NCBI GenBank assembly: GCA_030668905.1
Contig: DAOVEQ010000048.1
Location: 1 to 7,333, forward strand
Reading direction: 5' to 3'
DNA length: 7,333 bases
Source: Thermococci archaeon
GTDB taxonomy: Archaea; Methanobacteriota_B; Thermococci; Methanofastidiosales; B48-G16
How positions within the stretch are numbered: the stretch's first letter is position 1; each line of letters starts with the position of its first letter. Shown in pieces: positions 1 to 7,333 of this stretch. The notes beneath the pieces are model-generated. The model had not been told where the DNA came from, did not search any database, and was given only the letters and a program-made list of their open reading frames with translations. The position numbers were made by a program, and so were the translations under genes.

Positions 1-180
1 CCTCATACTTTGAGACATAGCTTTGCTACACACCTGCTTGAAGCAGGAGCAGACATAAGATATATTCAGCAGTTATTGGGTCATAAAAGCTTGAGAACAA
101 CTCAAATTTATACTCATGTTGCAAACAAAGATATCAAAAAGCTTGCTAACTTATTTATAAGTAAGTGGGAAAATGATTGA
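1..180 (+). CDS. xerA: Xer-type tyrosine recombinase, C-terminal part (5' end outside window)
   Basis: Site-specific tyrosine recombinase; in archaea the XerA family acts on dif-like sites to resolve chromosome dimers. Frame 1 is open from the first base to TGA at 178-180, giving the last 59 residues. They hold most of the catalytic signature: His and Arg of HTLRH (local residues 2 and 5), the His of LLGHKS (local 28) and the nucleophilic Tyr of QIYTHV (local 37). A short basic/aromatic tail follows, as in XerA/XerD proteins. The catalytic set here is intact, so the gene is probably functional, but the N-terminal core-binding domain and the first catalytic Arg lie upstream and cannot be judged. 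An integrase of a mobile element has the same C-terminal fold. I prefer a chromosomal Xer because of the close match to the XerD C-terminus and the absence of tRNA or element genes beside it. Confidence 0.88.
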   Translation, partial: PHTLRHSFATHLLEAGADIRYIQQLLGHKSLRTTQIYTHVANKDIKKLANLFISKWEND

Positions 181-249
181 GAAGACTTAATAAAAGAGAC
201 TACTTACTATCAGACAAGGCTAACAAGCTTTATTTCAAGTAACGCAACC

Positions 250-279
250 GTGAAAACTCAGTGATTTTTATTTTTTCAC
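250..279 (+). terminator. Possible terminator after the recombinase gene
   Basis: A 7-bp inverted repeat, GTGAAAA (250-256) with TTTTCAC (273-279), encloses a 16-nt loop. The segment 264-276 is very T-rich and oligo-T is the main archaeal termination signal. It lies 70 nt past the recombinase stop and before the next promoter. The oligo-T is better evidence than the weak hairpin. Confidence 0.35.
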
Positions 280-317
280 CTCATCCACAATAAGTTAACA
301 TGACCAGTACAGACACC

Positions 318-326
318 TTTTTATAT
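318..326 (+). promoter_or_regulatory. TATA box of the acyl-CoA synthetase/traB operon
   Basis: TTTTTATAT lies about 33 nt before the ATG at 356. With the usual archaeal spacing of about 25-27 nt from box centre to transcription start, the RNA would begin near 349-350. That leaves a leader of only a few nucleotides, so this transcript may be almost leaderless. No strong purine BRE precedes the box. Confidence 0.5.
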
Positions 327-346
327 CTTTATGAATATTTTTTATT

Positions 347-352
347 GGTGAT
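347..352 (+). promoter_or_regulatory. Ribosome binding site deciding the acyl-CoA synthetase start
   Basis: GGTGAT matches part of the archaeal anti-Shine-Dalgarno complement (GGAGGTGATCC). Three bases separate it from ATG 356 and none from TTG 353, which favours the ATG. If transcription starts near 350, this site would be partly missing from the mRNA. Confidence 0.5.
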
Positions 353-355
353 TTG

Positions 356-1978
356 ATGGTCGATTACGAGGAAGAGATGAAAGAGTTCAGATGGGACTGG
401 CCCGAGTATTTTGACATTGCCAGTGTCGTCGACGAACATGCTGAAGACAGAACAAAAACAGCGATCTACTGGGAAAATGAAAACGGAGATGAAAGGAGAA
501 TTAGTTACTGGGAACTGAAGTTCCTGACAAATAAATTTGCAAATGTTCTTAAAAATCTTGATCTCAAAAAAGGAGATAGAGTAATGGTAATGCTCCCGAG
601 GATCCCGGAAACTTATATAACACAGTTAGGAATAATCAAATTTGGGGGCGCAATAATTCCTGCTATCGAAATGCTGAGATCCTCGAATATTAAATACAGG
701 GCGAATGATTGCGGTGTTAAGGCTATAGTCACAAATATGTCGGGAACAAAGATAGTCGATGAGGTAAGAAGTGAATGTAAAACAATAGAGCATTTTATTC
801 TTTTGGATGGAGATAAAAAGGGATGGACAAACTACGATTCTTTGATGAACTCGGAATCTCGATATTTTAAAGCTAATAAAAAGAAGATAGAAGATATTTT
901 CTATATTTCATATACATCAGGAACTACAGGTTTACCAAAGGGTGTAGTTCACAGGAACTCATGGATGTATGCTTTTAGAAGAATAAACATACCATTCTGG
1001 TACGGTGCTAGAGATAACGATTTAGTCTGGGCAACGACATCTCCAGGCTGGGCCAAGTGGTTCTGGACACATCTTGGTGTTACAATGAATGCAGGAGCAT
1101 CTGATTTGTTATACCAGGGGAGATTTAATGCAGAGAAATACTTTGAGCTCTTGGAAAAATATCCTGTGTCAATATGCTGTGTTACACCGACAGAGTTGAG
1201 ATTGATGATCCAGGTGCCGAACCTAGGAAAGTATGATCTATCTCATTTACGAAGTCTCCTTTCCGCTGGTGAACCACTCAATAGAGAAGTTGTGGAAACG
1301 TTCCAGAAGGCGTTTGGGATAACTATAAGAGATGGATACGGTCAGACGGAAACATGCTGTCTTGCCTGCAATTATATTGGTATCCCCGAGGTAAGGCCGG
1401 GTTCAATGGGAAAAATAATGCCAGGATTAGGTATTAAAATTCTCGATCCCGAAGGAAGGGAAGTAAAACCAGGGAAAGTTGGTGAGATAACTGTGAAAGC
1501 AGGGATACCTGCTATATTCAATGAGTATTACAACAAACCAGATAAAACAAAGGAAGTAATCGACGATAACGGACAGTATCATACGAAAGATCTTGTAAGA
1601 GTAGATAAGGAGGGATACCTGTGGTTTGAAGGAAGAGCTGATGATGTCATACTCTCTGCAGGATACAGAATAGGGCCTTTCGAAGTAGAAGATGCTTTGG
1701 TGAAACATCCATCTGTTATAGAAGCAGCTGTTATCGGGTCTCCCCATCCTGTAAGAGGAGAAATTGTAAAAGCTTTCGTAATCTTAAAAGGAGGGTACGA
1801 TCCATCAGAAAAGCTTGTGAAGGAACTTCAGGGCTTCGTTAAGAGTGTAACAGCACCTTACAAATATCCAAGAGAGATAGAGTTTGTTAAAGAACTTCCA
1901 AAGACTATAAGCGGGAAAATAAAAAGAAAAGACTTAAAGAAAATGGAATATGAGAAAAAGGAAGTAAAATTTCCATAA
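356..1978 (+). CDS. AMP-forming acyl-CoA synthetase (medium/branched-chain ACSM-like)
   Basis: Cytosolic ANL-superfamily enzyme that activates a carboxylic acid with ATP to an acyl-adenylate and transfers it to CoA. The 540 residues show the adenylate-forming motifs in order: P-loop-like YTSGTTGLPKG (186-196), GYGQTE (327-332), the HTKD ribose-binding segment (409-412), GRADD then GYRIGPFEVE at the domain hinge (426-430 and 436-445), and PKTISGKIKRK with the catalytic Lys at about 521. The length and the C-terminal motifs fit the acetyl/medium-chain acyl-CoA synthetase branch (ACSM, MacS) better than fatty-acid CoA ligases. The real substrate (acetate, isobutyrate, 2-methylbutyrate, aromatic acid) cannot be read from sequence. 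A TTG at 353 directly precedes the ATG; I chose ATG 356 because of GGTGAT at 347-352. It is the first gene of a tight pair with the traB-like gene 2 nt downstream. Confidence 0.9.
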   Translation: MVDYEEEMKEFRWDWPEYFDIASVVDEHAEDRTKTAIYWENENGDERRISYWELKFLTNKFANVLKNLDLKKGDRVMVMLPRIPETYITQLGIIKFGGAIIPAIEMLRSSNIKYRANDCGVKAIVTNMSGTKIVDEVRSECKTIEHFILLDGDKKGWTNYDSLMNSESRYFKANKKKIEDIFYISYTSGTTGLPKGVVHRNSWMYAFRRINIPFWYGARDNDLVWATTSPGWAKWFWTHLGVTMNAGASDLLYQGRFNAEKYFELLEKYPVSICCVTPTELRLMIQVPNLGKYDLSHLRSLLSAGEPLNREVVETFQKAFGITIRDGYGQTETCCLACNYIGIPEVRPGSMGKIMPGLGIKILDPEGREVKPGKVGEITVKAGIPAIFNEYYNKPDKTKEVIDDNGQYHTKDLVRVDKEGYLWFEGRADDVILSAGYRIGPFEVEDALVKHPSVIEAAVIGSPHPVRGEIVKAFVILKGGYDPSEKLVKELQGFVKSVTAPYKYPREIEFVKELPKTISGKIKRKDLKKMEYEKKEVKFP

Positions 1979-1980
1979 CA

Positions 1981-2628
1981 ATGATCGAAAAAATTATCAC
2001 AGAAGATAAAGAGATAACGCTAATAGGAACTGCTCATGTTTTTAAAGAAAGTGTAGATGAGGTAAAGGATGTTATACTATCTGAAAACCCCGAAGCAGTT
2101 TGCATAGAGTTAGATATAAAAAGGTACTACGGACTTTTGACAGGGCAAAGAATGAGCTTCATGGATATTGTGAAAATGAAAGGGATAAAGTTCGGGATAA
2201 TAGCAGGTTTTCTCGAATACGTAGAAAGAAAAATTGGAGAAGATATGGGGATCTTTCCCGGAAAAGAGATGATTACTGCCGCTCAATACTGCAAGGATAT
2301 AAATGCCAGACTTTATTTAATAGATAGAGATGCGGAGATAACAATAGAAAAAATGACAAAAATATCATTTAAAGAGAAATTAAAACTTGTAAAAACTCTT
2401 ATTTTCTCTCCTTTTCAAAAAGAGAAAATAAATATAGATCTGAACAAAGAAAATATTGAATTTCTGATCAACGAGCTCAAAAAGCTTTCACCATATCTTT
2501 ACGACGTTCTGATAGATGAGCGAGATCAGTTCATGGCCGAAAGAATAAAGCAGGTAGAAGAAAATAGGATAGTTGTAGTAGTTGGAGCTGGACATGTAAA
2601 GGGGATTTTAGAAAGAATAACTTTTTAA
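1981..2628 (+). CDS. TraB/PrgY-family protein, short form without membrane domain
   Basis: Member of the TraB/PrgY family (pheromone-shutdown proteins, related to the Tiki proteases), 215 residues. Family landmarks are visible: GTAHV (16-20), IELD and a following Arg (42-48), PGKEM (93-97), LIDRDAEIT (113-121), ERDQFM (180-185) and the terminal VGAGHVKGI (201-209). The conserved Glu and His residues of these motifs are those proposed to form a metal-dependent hydrolase site. Many TraB proteins carry several C-terminal membrane segments; this one stops right after GAGHVKGILE, so it is the soluble domain alone, and no hydrophobic stretch long enough for a membrane anchor is obvious. The cellular role in archaea is unknown. 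It follows the acyl-CoA synthetase with a 2-nt gap and no clear ribosome binding site, so translation is probably coupled to it. A short T-rich stretch after the stop may end the transcript. Confidence 0.82.
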   Translation: MIEKIITEDKEITLIGTAHVFKESVDEVKDVILSENPEAVCIELDIKRYYGLLTGQRMSFMDIVKMKGIKFGIIAGFLEYVERKIGEDMGIFPGKEMITAAQYCKDINARLYLIDRDAEITIEKMTKISFKEKLKLVKTLIFSPFQKEKINIDLNKENIEFLINELKKLSPYLYDVLIDERDQFMAERIKQVEENRIVVVVGAGHVKGILERITF

Positions 2629-2653
2629 AATTTCTTTCATATTCATTAAAAGG

Positions 2654-2666
2654 CAAAGCTTAAATA
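2654..2666 (+). promoter_or_regulatory. gyrB promoter (BRE + TATA)
   Basis: CAAAG (2654-2658) followed by CTTAAATA (2659-2666) is close to the archaeal consensus. The predicted start, near 2688-2690, gives a leader of about 35 nt that contains the GGAG at 2716-2719. gyrB is therefore probably transcribed separately from traB. Confidence 0.6.
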
Positions 2667-2691
2667 CGGTGAGATGTATTAAAAAATATAG

Positions 2692-4611
<1,920 letters not shown>

Positions 4612-4658
4612 AAGGAATTAAGGAGCCACCTCCCCCATTCTCTTTACCAGACGTAATA

Positions 4659-4817
4659 CTATCCTCTCTTTATTCTGCCTTCTTCAACAAGTTTGGCAAT
4701 AACAGATTGGTATACGAAGTCTGATTTAGACCTATATTTCCCCTGAGCTACCAATTCTTCAATCATTTCCAGTATTTTTGGTGGTACTATAGTTGCTAAT
4801 GTTACGTTTCTTGGCAT
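4659..4817 (-). CDS. Small ribbon-helix-helix (CopG-like) DNA-binding protein
   Basis: A 52-residue protein starting at ATG 4817-4815 and ending at TAG (4661-4659). It fits the ribbon-helix-helix pattern: an N-terminal beta strand (RNVTLATIVPP, 3-13), helix 1 (KILEMIEELVAQG, 14-26), the typical turn KYRSKSDFV (27-35), and helix 2 (YQSVIAKLVEEGRI, 36-49) with a basic end. Such proteins dimerise and insert the strand pair into the DNA major groove at palindromic operators. AGGTGAT at 4829-4823, spaced 5 nt from the ATG, is an excellent archaeal ribosome binding site and strongly supports a real gene. It diverges from glnA and converges on gyrB. No toxin gene follows, so an antitoxin role is unlikely. 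Autoregulation and control of glnA are reasonable but unproven guesses. Confidence 0.8.
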   Translation of the reverse strand: MPRNVTLATIVPPKILEMIEELVAQGKYRSKSDFVYQSVIAKLVEEGRIKRG

Positions 4818-4837
4818 TTTTTATCACCTATATATAT

Positions 4838-4904
4838 TTAATAATTAACCATATAAAAGCTTTATCTTTCTTAAGTTTAAACAAAGATTATTTAAGATGT
4901 ATCT
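4838..4904. repeat. Cluster of small palindromes between the divergent promoters (possible operators)
   Basis: Four symmetric elements lie close together. TTAAT-A-ATTAA is at 4838-4848. An imperfect 8-bp inverted repeat (7/8 match) has TTATCTTT at 4862-4869 and AAAGATTA at 4883-4890. The overlapping palindromes CTTAAG (4870-4875) and GTTTAAAC (4875-4882) fill its spacer. AGAT-GT-ATCT is at 4895-4904. Short palindromes are common in AT-rich DNA, so operator function is only a suggestion, supported by the adjacent ribbon-helix-helix gene. Confidence 0.3.
4851..4862 (-). promoter_or_regulatory. Promoter of the ribbon-helix-helix gene
   Basis: On the minus strand AAAGCTTTTATAT reads into a TATA box (CTTTTATAT, 4859-4851) preceded by a purine-rich BRE-like segment. 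The predicted start is about 4827, giving a leader of roughly ten bases that would just include the ribosome binding site. Confidence 0.5.
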
Positions 4905-4923
4905 ATGAAAGTCATTCGTAAAT

Positions 4924-4938
4924 AGAAAAGTTTATATA
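4924..4938 (+). promoter_or_regulatory. glnA promoter (BRE + TATA)
   Basis: The purine-rich GAAAAG (4925-4930) directly precedes TTTATATA (4931-4938), a near-consensus archaeal promoter. Usual spacing puts the transcription start at about 4960-4962, which coincides with the ATG of the small leader ORF. Confidence 0.65.
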
Positions 4939-4961
4939 CTGAACAAAAATATAGTATATTC

Positions 4962-5000
4962 ATGTTTTTCGATATAGATGTAGGGGCAGTGACAATATGA
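4962..5000 (+). CDS. Possible 12-codon leader ORF overlapping the glnA start
   Basis: ATG 4962 opens a frame encoding MFFDIDVGAVTI and stops at TGA 4998-5000, which overlaps the glnA ATG (4997-4999) in an ATGA arrangement. Its start lies about 27 nt from the centre of the TATA box, where transcription should begin, so it could be translated as a leaderless ORF and feed ribosomes into glnA. There is no run of Gln codons or other attenuation-type codon bias. A frame this short can arise by chance. Confidence 0.3.
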   Translation: MFFDIDVGAVTI

Positions 5001-6283
5001 ATGAACGAATATACAAAACACTTGAAACAGAGGACATAAAGTTTTTGAGGCTGCAGTTTGTGGATGTCAACGGCGTTGTTAAAAGCCTGGCCGTACCGTC
5101 AAAAAGTCTGGAAACAGCTTTAACCGAGGGTATAGGTTTTGATGGATCTTCAATAGAGGGATTTTCTAGGATAAGTGAAAGCGATATGAGCTTAAAGCCC
5201 GATCCGGATACTTTCTCCGTTTTCAATTTTAACGGGAGGAAAGAGGGAAGGTTCATCTGTGATGTTTATCGTGATGATAAACCCTTTGAAGGAGATCCCA
5301 GGTTTGTTTTGAAAAAAAATATTGAAGAGACGAAGAGGAGACTTGGAGAAAAGACTGTATTTAACGTGGGTGCAGAGTTAGAATTCTTCTTGTTGAACGA
5401 GGAAATGAAACAGCAGGACAACGGCAGCTATTTCGATTTTGCACCGGTAGATCTTGCCCACGACATAAGAAAAACTTCTGCTCTGCAGATGATGGATTTG
5501 GGGATAGATTACGAGGCCTCGCACCACGAAGTTGGTAAAGGACAGCAGGAGATAGATTTCAAGTTTTCGGACGCGTTAAAAACAGCGGATTCTGTAGTGA
5601 CATCAAAGATAATTATAAAGATAGTAGCGAGTCTCAACAACCTGACAGCTACTTTCATGCCAAAACCATTCCAAAATGATTATGGAAACGGGATGCATCT
5701 CCATTTAAATCTTTCGTCTGGCAAAAAAAATATATTCGAAGGTGAAAAAGATTTCGAACTTTCCCAGATGGCTTTATCGTTCATTGCAGGAATACTGAAG
5801 CATTCTAAAGCAATCTGTGCAGTTTCAAACCCTACCGTAAACTCATACAAGAGACTAATCCCCGGATACGAAGCGCCTGCGTATGTATCTTGGGGAAGAG
5901 GAAACAGATCGTCTCTGATAAGGATACCAAAATCAAAAAACAAGAGAATAGAGTTTAGAGTTCCGGATGCTTCATGCAATCCCTATCTAACGTTTTCAGT
6001 ACTTCTGAAAGCAGGTCTGGATGGAGTAATAAATGAGCTTCAAGCGCCTTCTCCTATAAATTATAACTTATACGATCTGGGTATAGAAAAAATAAAGGAA
6101 AGAGGTATAGAACTTTTACCATCTACACTAAAAGATGCTCTAAAAGAGCTTAAAAAAGATCTCGTTGTCAAAAGTGCATTACTAAAAGCATATGATGCGT
6201 TCATGAGAGCGAAATGGAAAGAATGGGATGAATATAGGTTGTACGTTACACAATGGGAGTTTGAGAAGTATTTAAATATCTGA
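4997..6283 (+). CDS. glnA: Glutamine synthetase type I (alpha-like)
   Basis: Makes glutamine from glutamate, ammonia and ATP; a cytosolic dodecamer in this family. The 428 residues contain the beta-grasp domain with the ammonia-site segment FDGSSIEGF (Asp49), metal ligands in AELEFF (Glu127, Glu129), ASHHEVGKGQQEIDF, the ATP/metal His234 of GNGMHLH, NSYKRLIPGYEAP with the glutamate-flap Glu, the NRSSLIRIP arginines, and KRIEFRVPD (Glu319, Arg321). Arg58 in GFSRISESDM corresponds to the Arg that mediates glutamine feedback in Bacillus-type GSI-alpha, and the C-terminal end (ELLPSTLKDAL) also matches that branch. The 25-residue insertion of GSI-beta is absent. NLYDL, which resembles the adenylylation-site segment of GSI-beta, is present, but adenylylation is not expected in the alpha type. 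Start: ATG 4997, with GTGA at 4989-4992 as a weak ribosome binding site. A divergent small regulator lies upstream. Confidence 0.93.
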   Translation: MNERIYKTLETEDIKFLRLQFVDVNGVVKSLAVPSKSLETALTEGIGFDGSSIEGFSRISESDMSLKPDPDTFSVFNFNGRKEGRFICDVYRDDKPFEGDPRFVLKKNIEETKRRLGEKTVFNVGAELEFFLLNEEMKQQDNGSYFDFAPVDLAHDIRKTSALQMMDLGIDYEASHHEVGKGQQEIDFKFSDALKTADSVVTSKIIIKIVASLNNLTATFMPKPFQNDYGNGMHLHLNLSSGKKNIFEGEKDFELSQMALSFIAGILKHSKAICAVSNPTVNSYKRLIPGYEAPAYVSWGRGNRSSLIRIPKSKNKRIEFRVPDASCNPYLTFSVLLKAGLDGVINELQAPSPINYNLYDLGIEKIKERGIELLPSTLKDALKELKKDLVVKSALLKAYDAFMRAKWKEWDEYRLYVTQWEFEKYLNI

Positions 6284-6290
6284 CGATACT

Positions 6291-6300
6291 TTTTTATACT
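6291..6300 (+). promoter_or_regulatory. TATA box of the A24 peptidase gene
   Basis: TTTTTATACT is centred about 25 nt before ATG 6320, so transcription would begin at or next to the start codon (leaderless). No ribosome binding site precedes that ATG, which agrees. The surrounding T-rich stretch (6290-6313) may also terminate glnA. Confidence 0.5.
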
Positions 6301-6319
6301 TTCTTTTTTATTTCTGATT

Positions 6320-7183
6320 ATGATCAGAGTCATACCTGTTTTGATCTTACTTTTTTACGCCTGTATTGAGGACATAAAAAAAAGGGAAATAGAGGACTGG
6401 GTGTGGATAGTTATGATAGCCATAGGGCTCCTTTTCGGAGTATATGATTATTCTCAAAATATAATATACAGACCTTTAGCAGAGAATATTACTCTCATTA
6501 AGATAATCGCTTTATTCATCATTGTTTATATAGCGATTCTTATCCTCGAAAGAAGTTCTTTTCAGGAAAATATCAAAGAAACTCCGTATATTTTTGCATT
6601 TTTGGGAGTATCTGTATTAATGTTTTTTGCTCCAAATCCTTTTAATGTTATCTTCCAGAATATGAGCGTAACATTTATCTTTATTTTTTTCATAACATTT
6701 TTTGGTTTGATGGGGGGAGGAGATGGAAAAGCTTTAATTGCATTATCTTCTTTATTTTTCGGAACTGAAAAAACATTACCTATCTTTTCTATTTCTATCT
6801 TTAATAATAGCCTTATTCTTGTTATATTTCTTCCCTTAGCCATATTTTTTTATAATGTTCTCAAAAAAAGTAAATTTGAGGATATAGAAGGCCAGAAGCT
6901 TGCCAAGATAAGAGCTTATTTTACGGGATATCCAATAGATATAAAGCATCTCAATGATAAAATATTTCCCTTGGTTTTTCGCGAAGATGGAAAATTAAAG
7001 CTTCGTTCTGCGTTGGGTACAATAGAGTATGATGTTAATAAATACAAGGAGGAGATTTCGCCGTATACAGAAAGGATCTGGGTCACGCCAGGACTTCCGT
7101 TTTTGATACCTATAACTTTAGGATTCATAACAGCTTATTTTTATGGTGATTTGTTATTTAAGCTTCTTTTTTATCTCTTTTGA
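6320..7183 (+). CDS. A24 prepilin/prearchaellin peptidase, FlaK/PibD type
   Basis: Membrane aspartyl protease that cleaves class III signal peptides of archaellins and pilins on the cytoplasmic side. The two catalytic aspartates are visible: Asp18 in YACIEDIKKREIEDW after the first membrane segment, and Asp135 in the GGGDGKALIAL (GxGD) motif. About seven hydrophobic segments are seen (roughly 2-16, 27-41, 59-77, 89-104, 117-131, 153-181, 257-287). Between the last two lies a charged soluble stretch (182-255) followed by RIWVTPGLPFLIPI. This resembles the archaeal peptidase A24 C-terminal extension families and makes the protein, at 287 residues, longer than compact FlaK of about 230. It starts 36 nt after glnA but seems to have its own leaderless-type promoter. 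The next gene may encode a substrate. Confidence 0.85.
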   Translation: MIRVIPVLILLFYACIEDIKKREIEDWVWIVMIAIGLLFGVYDYSQNIIYRPLAENITLIKIIALFIIVYIAILILERSSFQENIKETPYIFAFLGVSVLMFFAPNPFNVIFQNMSVTFIFIFFITFFGLMGGGDGKALIALSSLFFGTEKTLPIFSISIFNNSLILVIFLPLAIFFYNVLKKSKFEDIEGQKLAKIRAYFTGYPIDIKHLNDKIFPLVFREDGKLKLRSALGTIEYDVNKYKEEISPYTERIWVTPGLPFLIPITLGFITAYFYGDLLFKLLFYLF

Positions 7184-7233
7184 TTACCAACTAAGAAGTT
7201 AATAAAAGTATTATACTAAAAATATATGTTATA

Positions 7234-7250
7234 GAAAGTTTTATAAATAT
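7234..7250 (+). promoter_or_regulatory. Promoter of the right-end gene
   Basis: GAAAG (7234-7238) followed by TTTTATAAATAT (7239-7250) is a strong BRE/TATA pair. The predicted start near 7270 leaves a leader of about 26 nt with GAGG at 7285-7288. The rest of the 112-bp gap is AT-rich without other recognisable features. Confidence 0.55.
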
Positions 7251-7295
7251 ATATCGCAAAAAGAATAGTAAAGAATCACATATAGAGGGATATAA

Positions 7296-7333
7296 ATGGA
7301 AAGGAAAAACAAAACAATAGGAACAACAGTGGC
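7296..7333 (+). CDS. Start of a gene, possible class III signal peptide (3' end outside window)
   Basis: ATG 7296 follows GAGGGAT (7285-7291) at good spacing, and a strong promoter lies upstream. Only 12 complete codons are visible: MERKNKTIGTTV, with GC beginning the next (an Ala codon whatever its third base). A short basic head followed by a Gly and the beginning of a small/hydrophobic stretch resembles the N-terminus of archaeal pilins or archaellins, which A24 peptidase cleaves. With the peptidase gene immediately upstream this is a plausible substrate, but the visible part is too short to name the protein. Confidence 0.5.
   Translation, partial: MERKNKTIGTTV

Noticed and set aside
145..242. 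Imperfect repeat GCTAAC...TTATTT...AAGTAA at the end of the recombinase gene (145-163) and again at 219-242, considered as an attachment or dif-like site
   Set aside because: The copies align only with a 5-nt insertion and a 1-nt gap, lack a 28-bp palindromic dif layout, and are AT-rich enough to arise by chance.
177..242. A 21-codon frame starting with TTG that overlaps the recombinase stop
   Set aside because: No ribosome binding site, a rare start codon and no recognisable protein pattern; probably chance.
1959..1973. GGAA-N7-TTCC inverted repeat just before the traB start, similar to an NrpR operator
   Set aside because: The known operator spacing is 6 nt, not 7, and this copy lies inside the acyl-CoA synthetase coding region away from a promoter.
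4622..4633. GGAGGTGG on the minus strand after the small regulator gene, considered as a ribosome binding site or terminator stem
   Set aside because: No start codon follows at a useful distance. As a hairpin it has only a 4-bp strong stem and a run of four T, so a terminator is possible but too weak to annotate.

Overview
The window looks like a piece of a euryarchaeal chromosome, most plausibly from the Thermoplasmata or another gyrase-bearing lineage; the exact taxon is inference. The archaeal signs are direct. There are several BRE/TATA-type promoters (for example AAAG-CTTAAATA before gyrB and GAAAAG-TTTATATA before glnA). GGTGAT-type ribosome binding sites match the 16S tail. An A24 peptidase carries an archaeal-type C-terminal extension, and the DNA is AT-rich with many AGA/AGG and ATA codons. 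GyrB is a protein of bacterial origin that only some Euryarchaeota carry, which narrows the range.

Layout. Positions 1-180 hold the C-terminal 59 codons of a Xer-type tyrosine recombinase, followed by a T-rich, terminator-like segment. A two-gene operon follows: an AMP-forming acyl-CoA synthetase (356-1978) and, 2 nt later, a short TraB/PrgY-family protein (1981-2628). gyrB (2725-4611) has its own promoter. A 52-codon ribbon-helix-helix regulator (4659-4817, minus strand) sits between gyrB and glnA. It converges on gyrB and diverges from glnA. The shared 179-bp region holds two opposed TATA boxes and a cluster of small palindromes. glnA (4997-6283) encodes a type I glutamine synthetase and may be preceded by a 12-codon leader ORF whose stop overlaps its start. 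A FlaK/PibD-type prepilin/prearchaellin peptidase (6320-7183) comes next. The window ends just inside another gene (7296 onward) whose first residues are basic and then resemble a class III (pilin/archaellin) signal peptide.

The genes are mostly housekeeping: chromosome resolution and supercoiling, acyl-CoA formation, ammonia assimilation and pilin processing. I see no CRISPR array, insertion sequence, tRNA, rRNA or obvious defence system. The most interesting points are the regulatory layout around glnA (divergent small DNA-binding protein, palindromes, overlapping leader ORF), the shortened TraB protein coupled to an acyl-CoA synthetase, and the possible peptidase-substrate pair at the right end.
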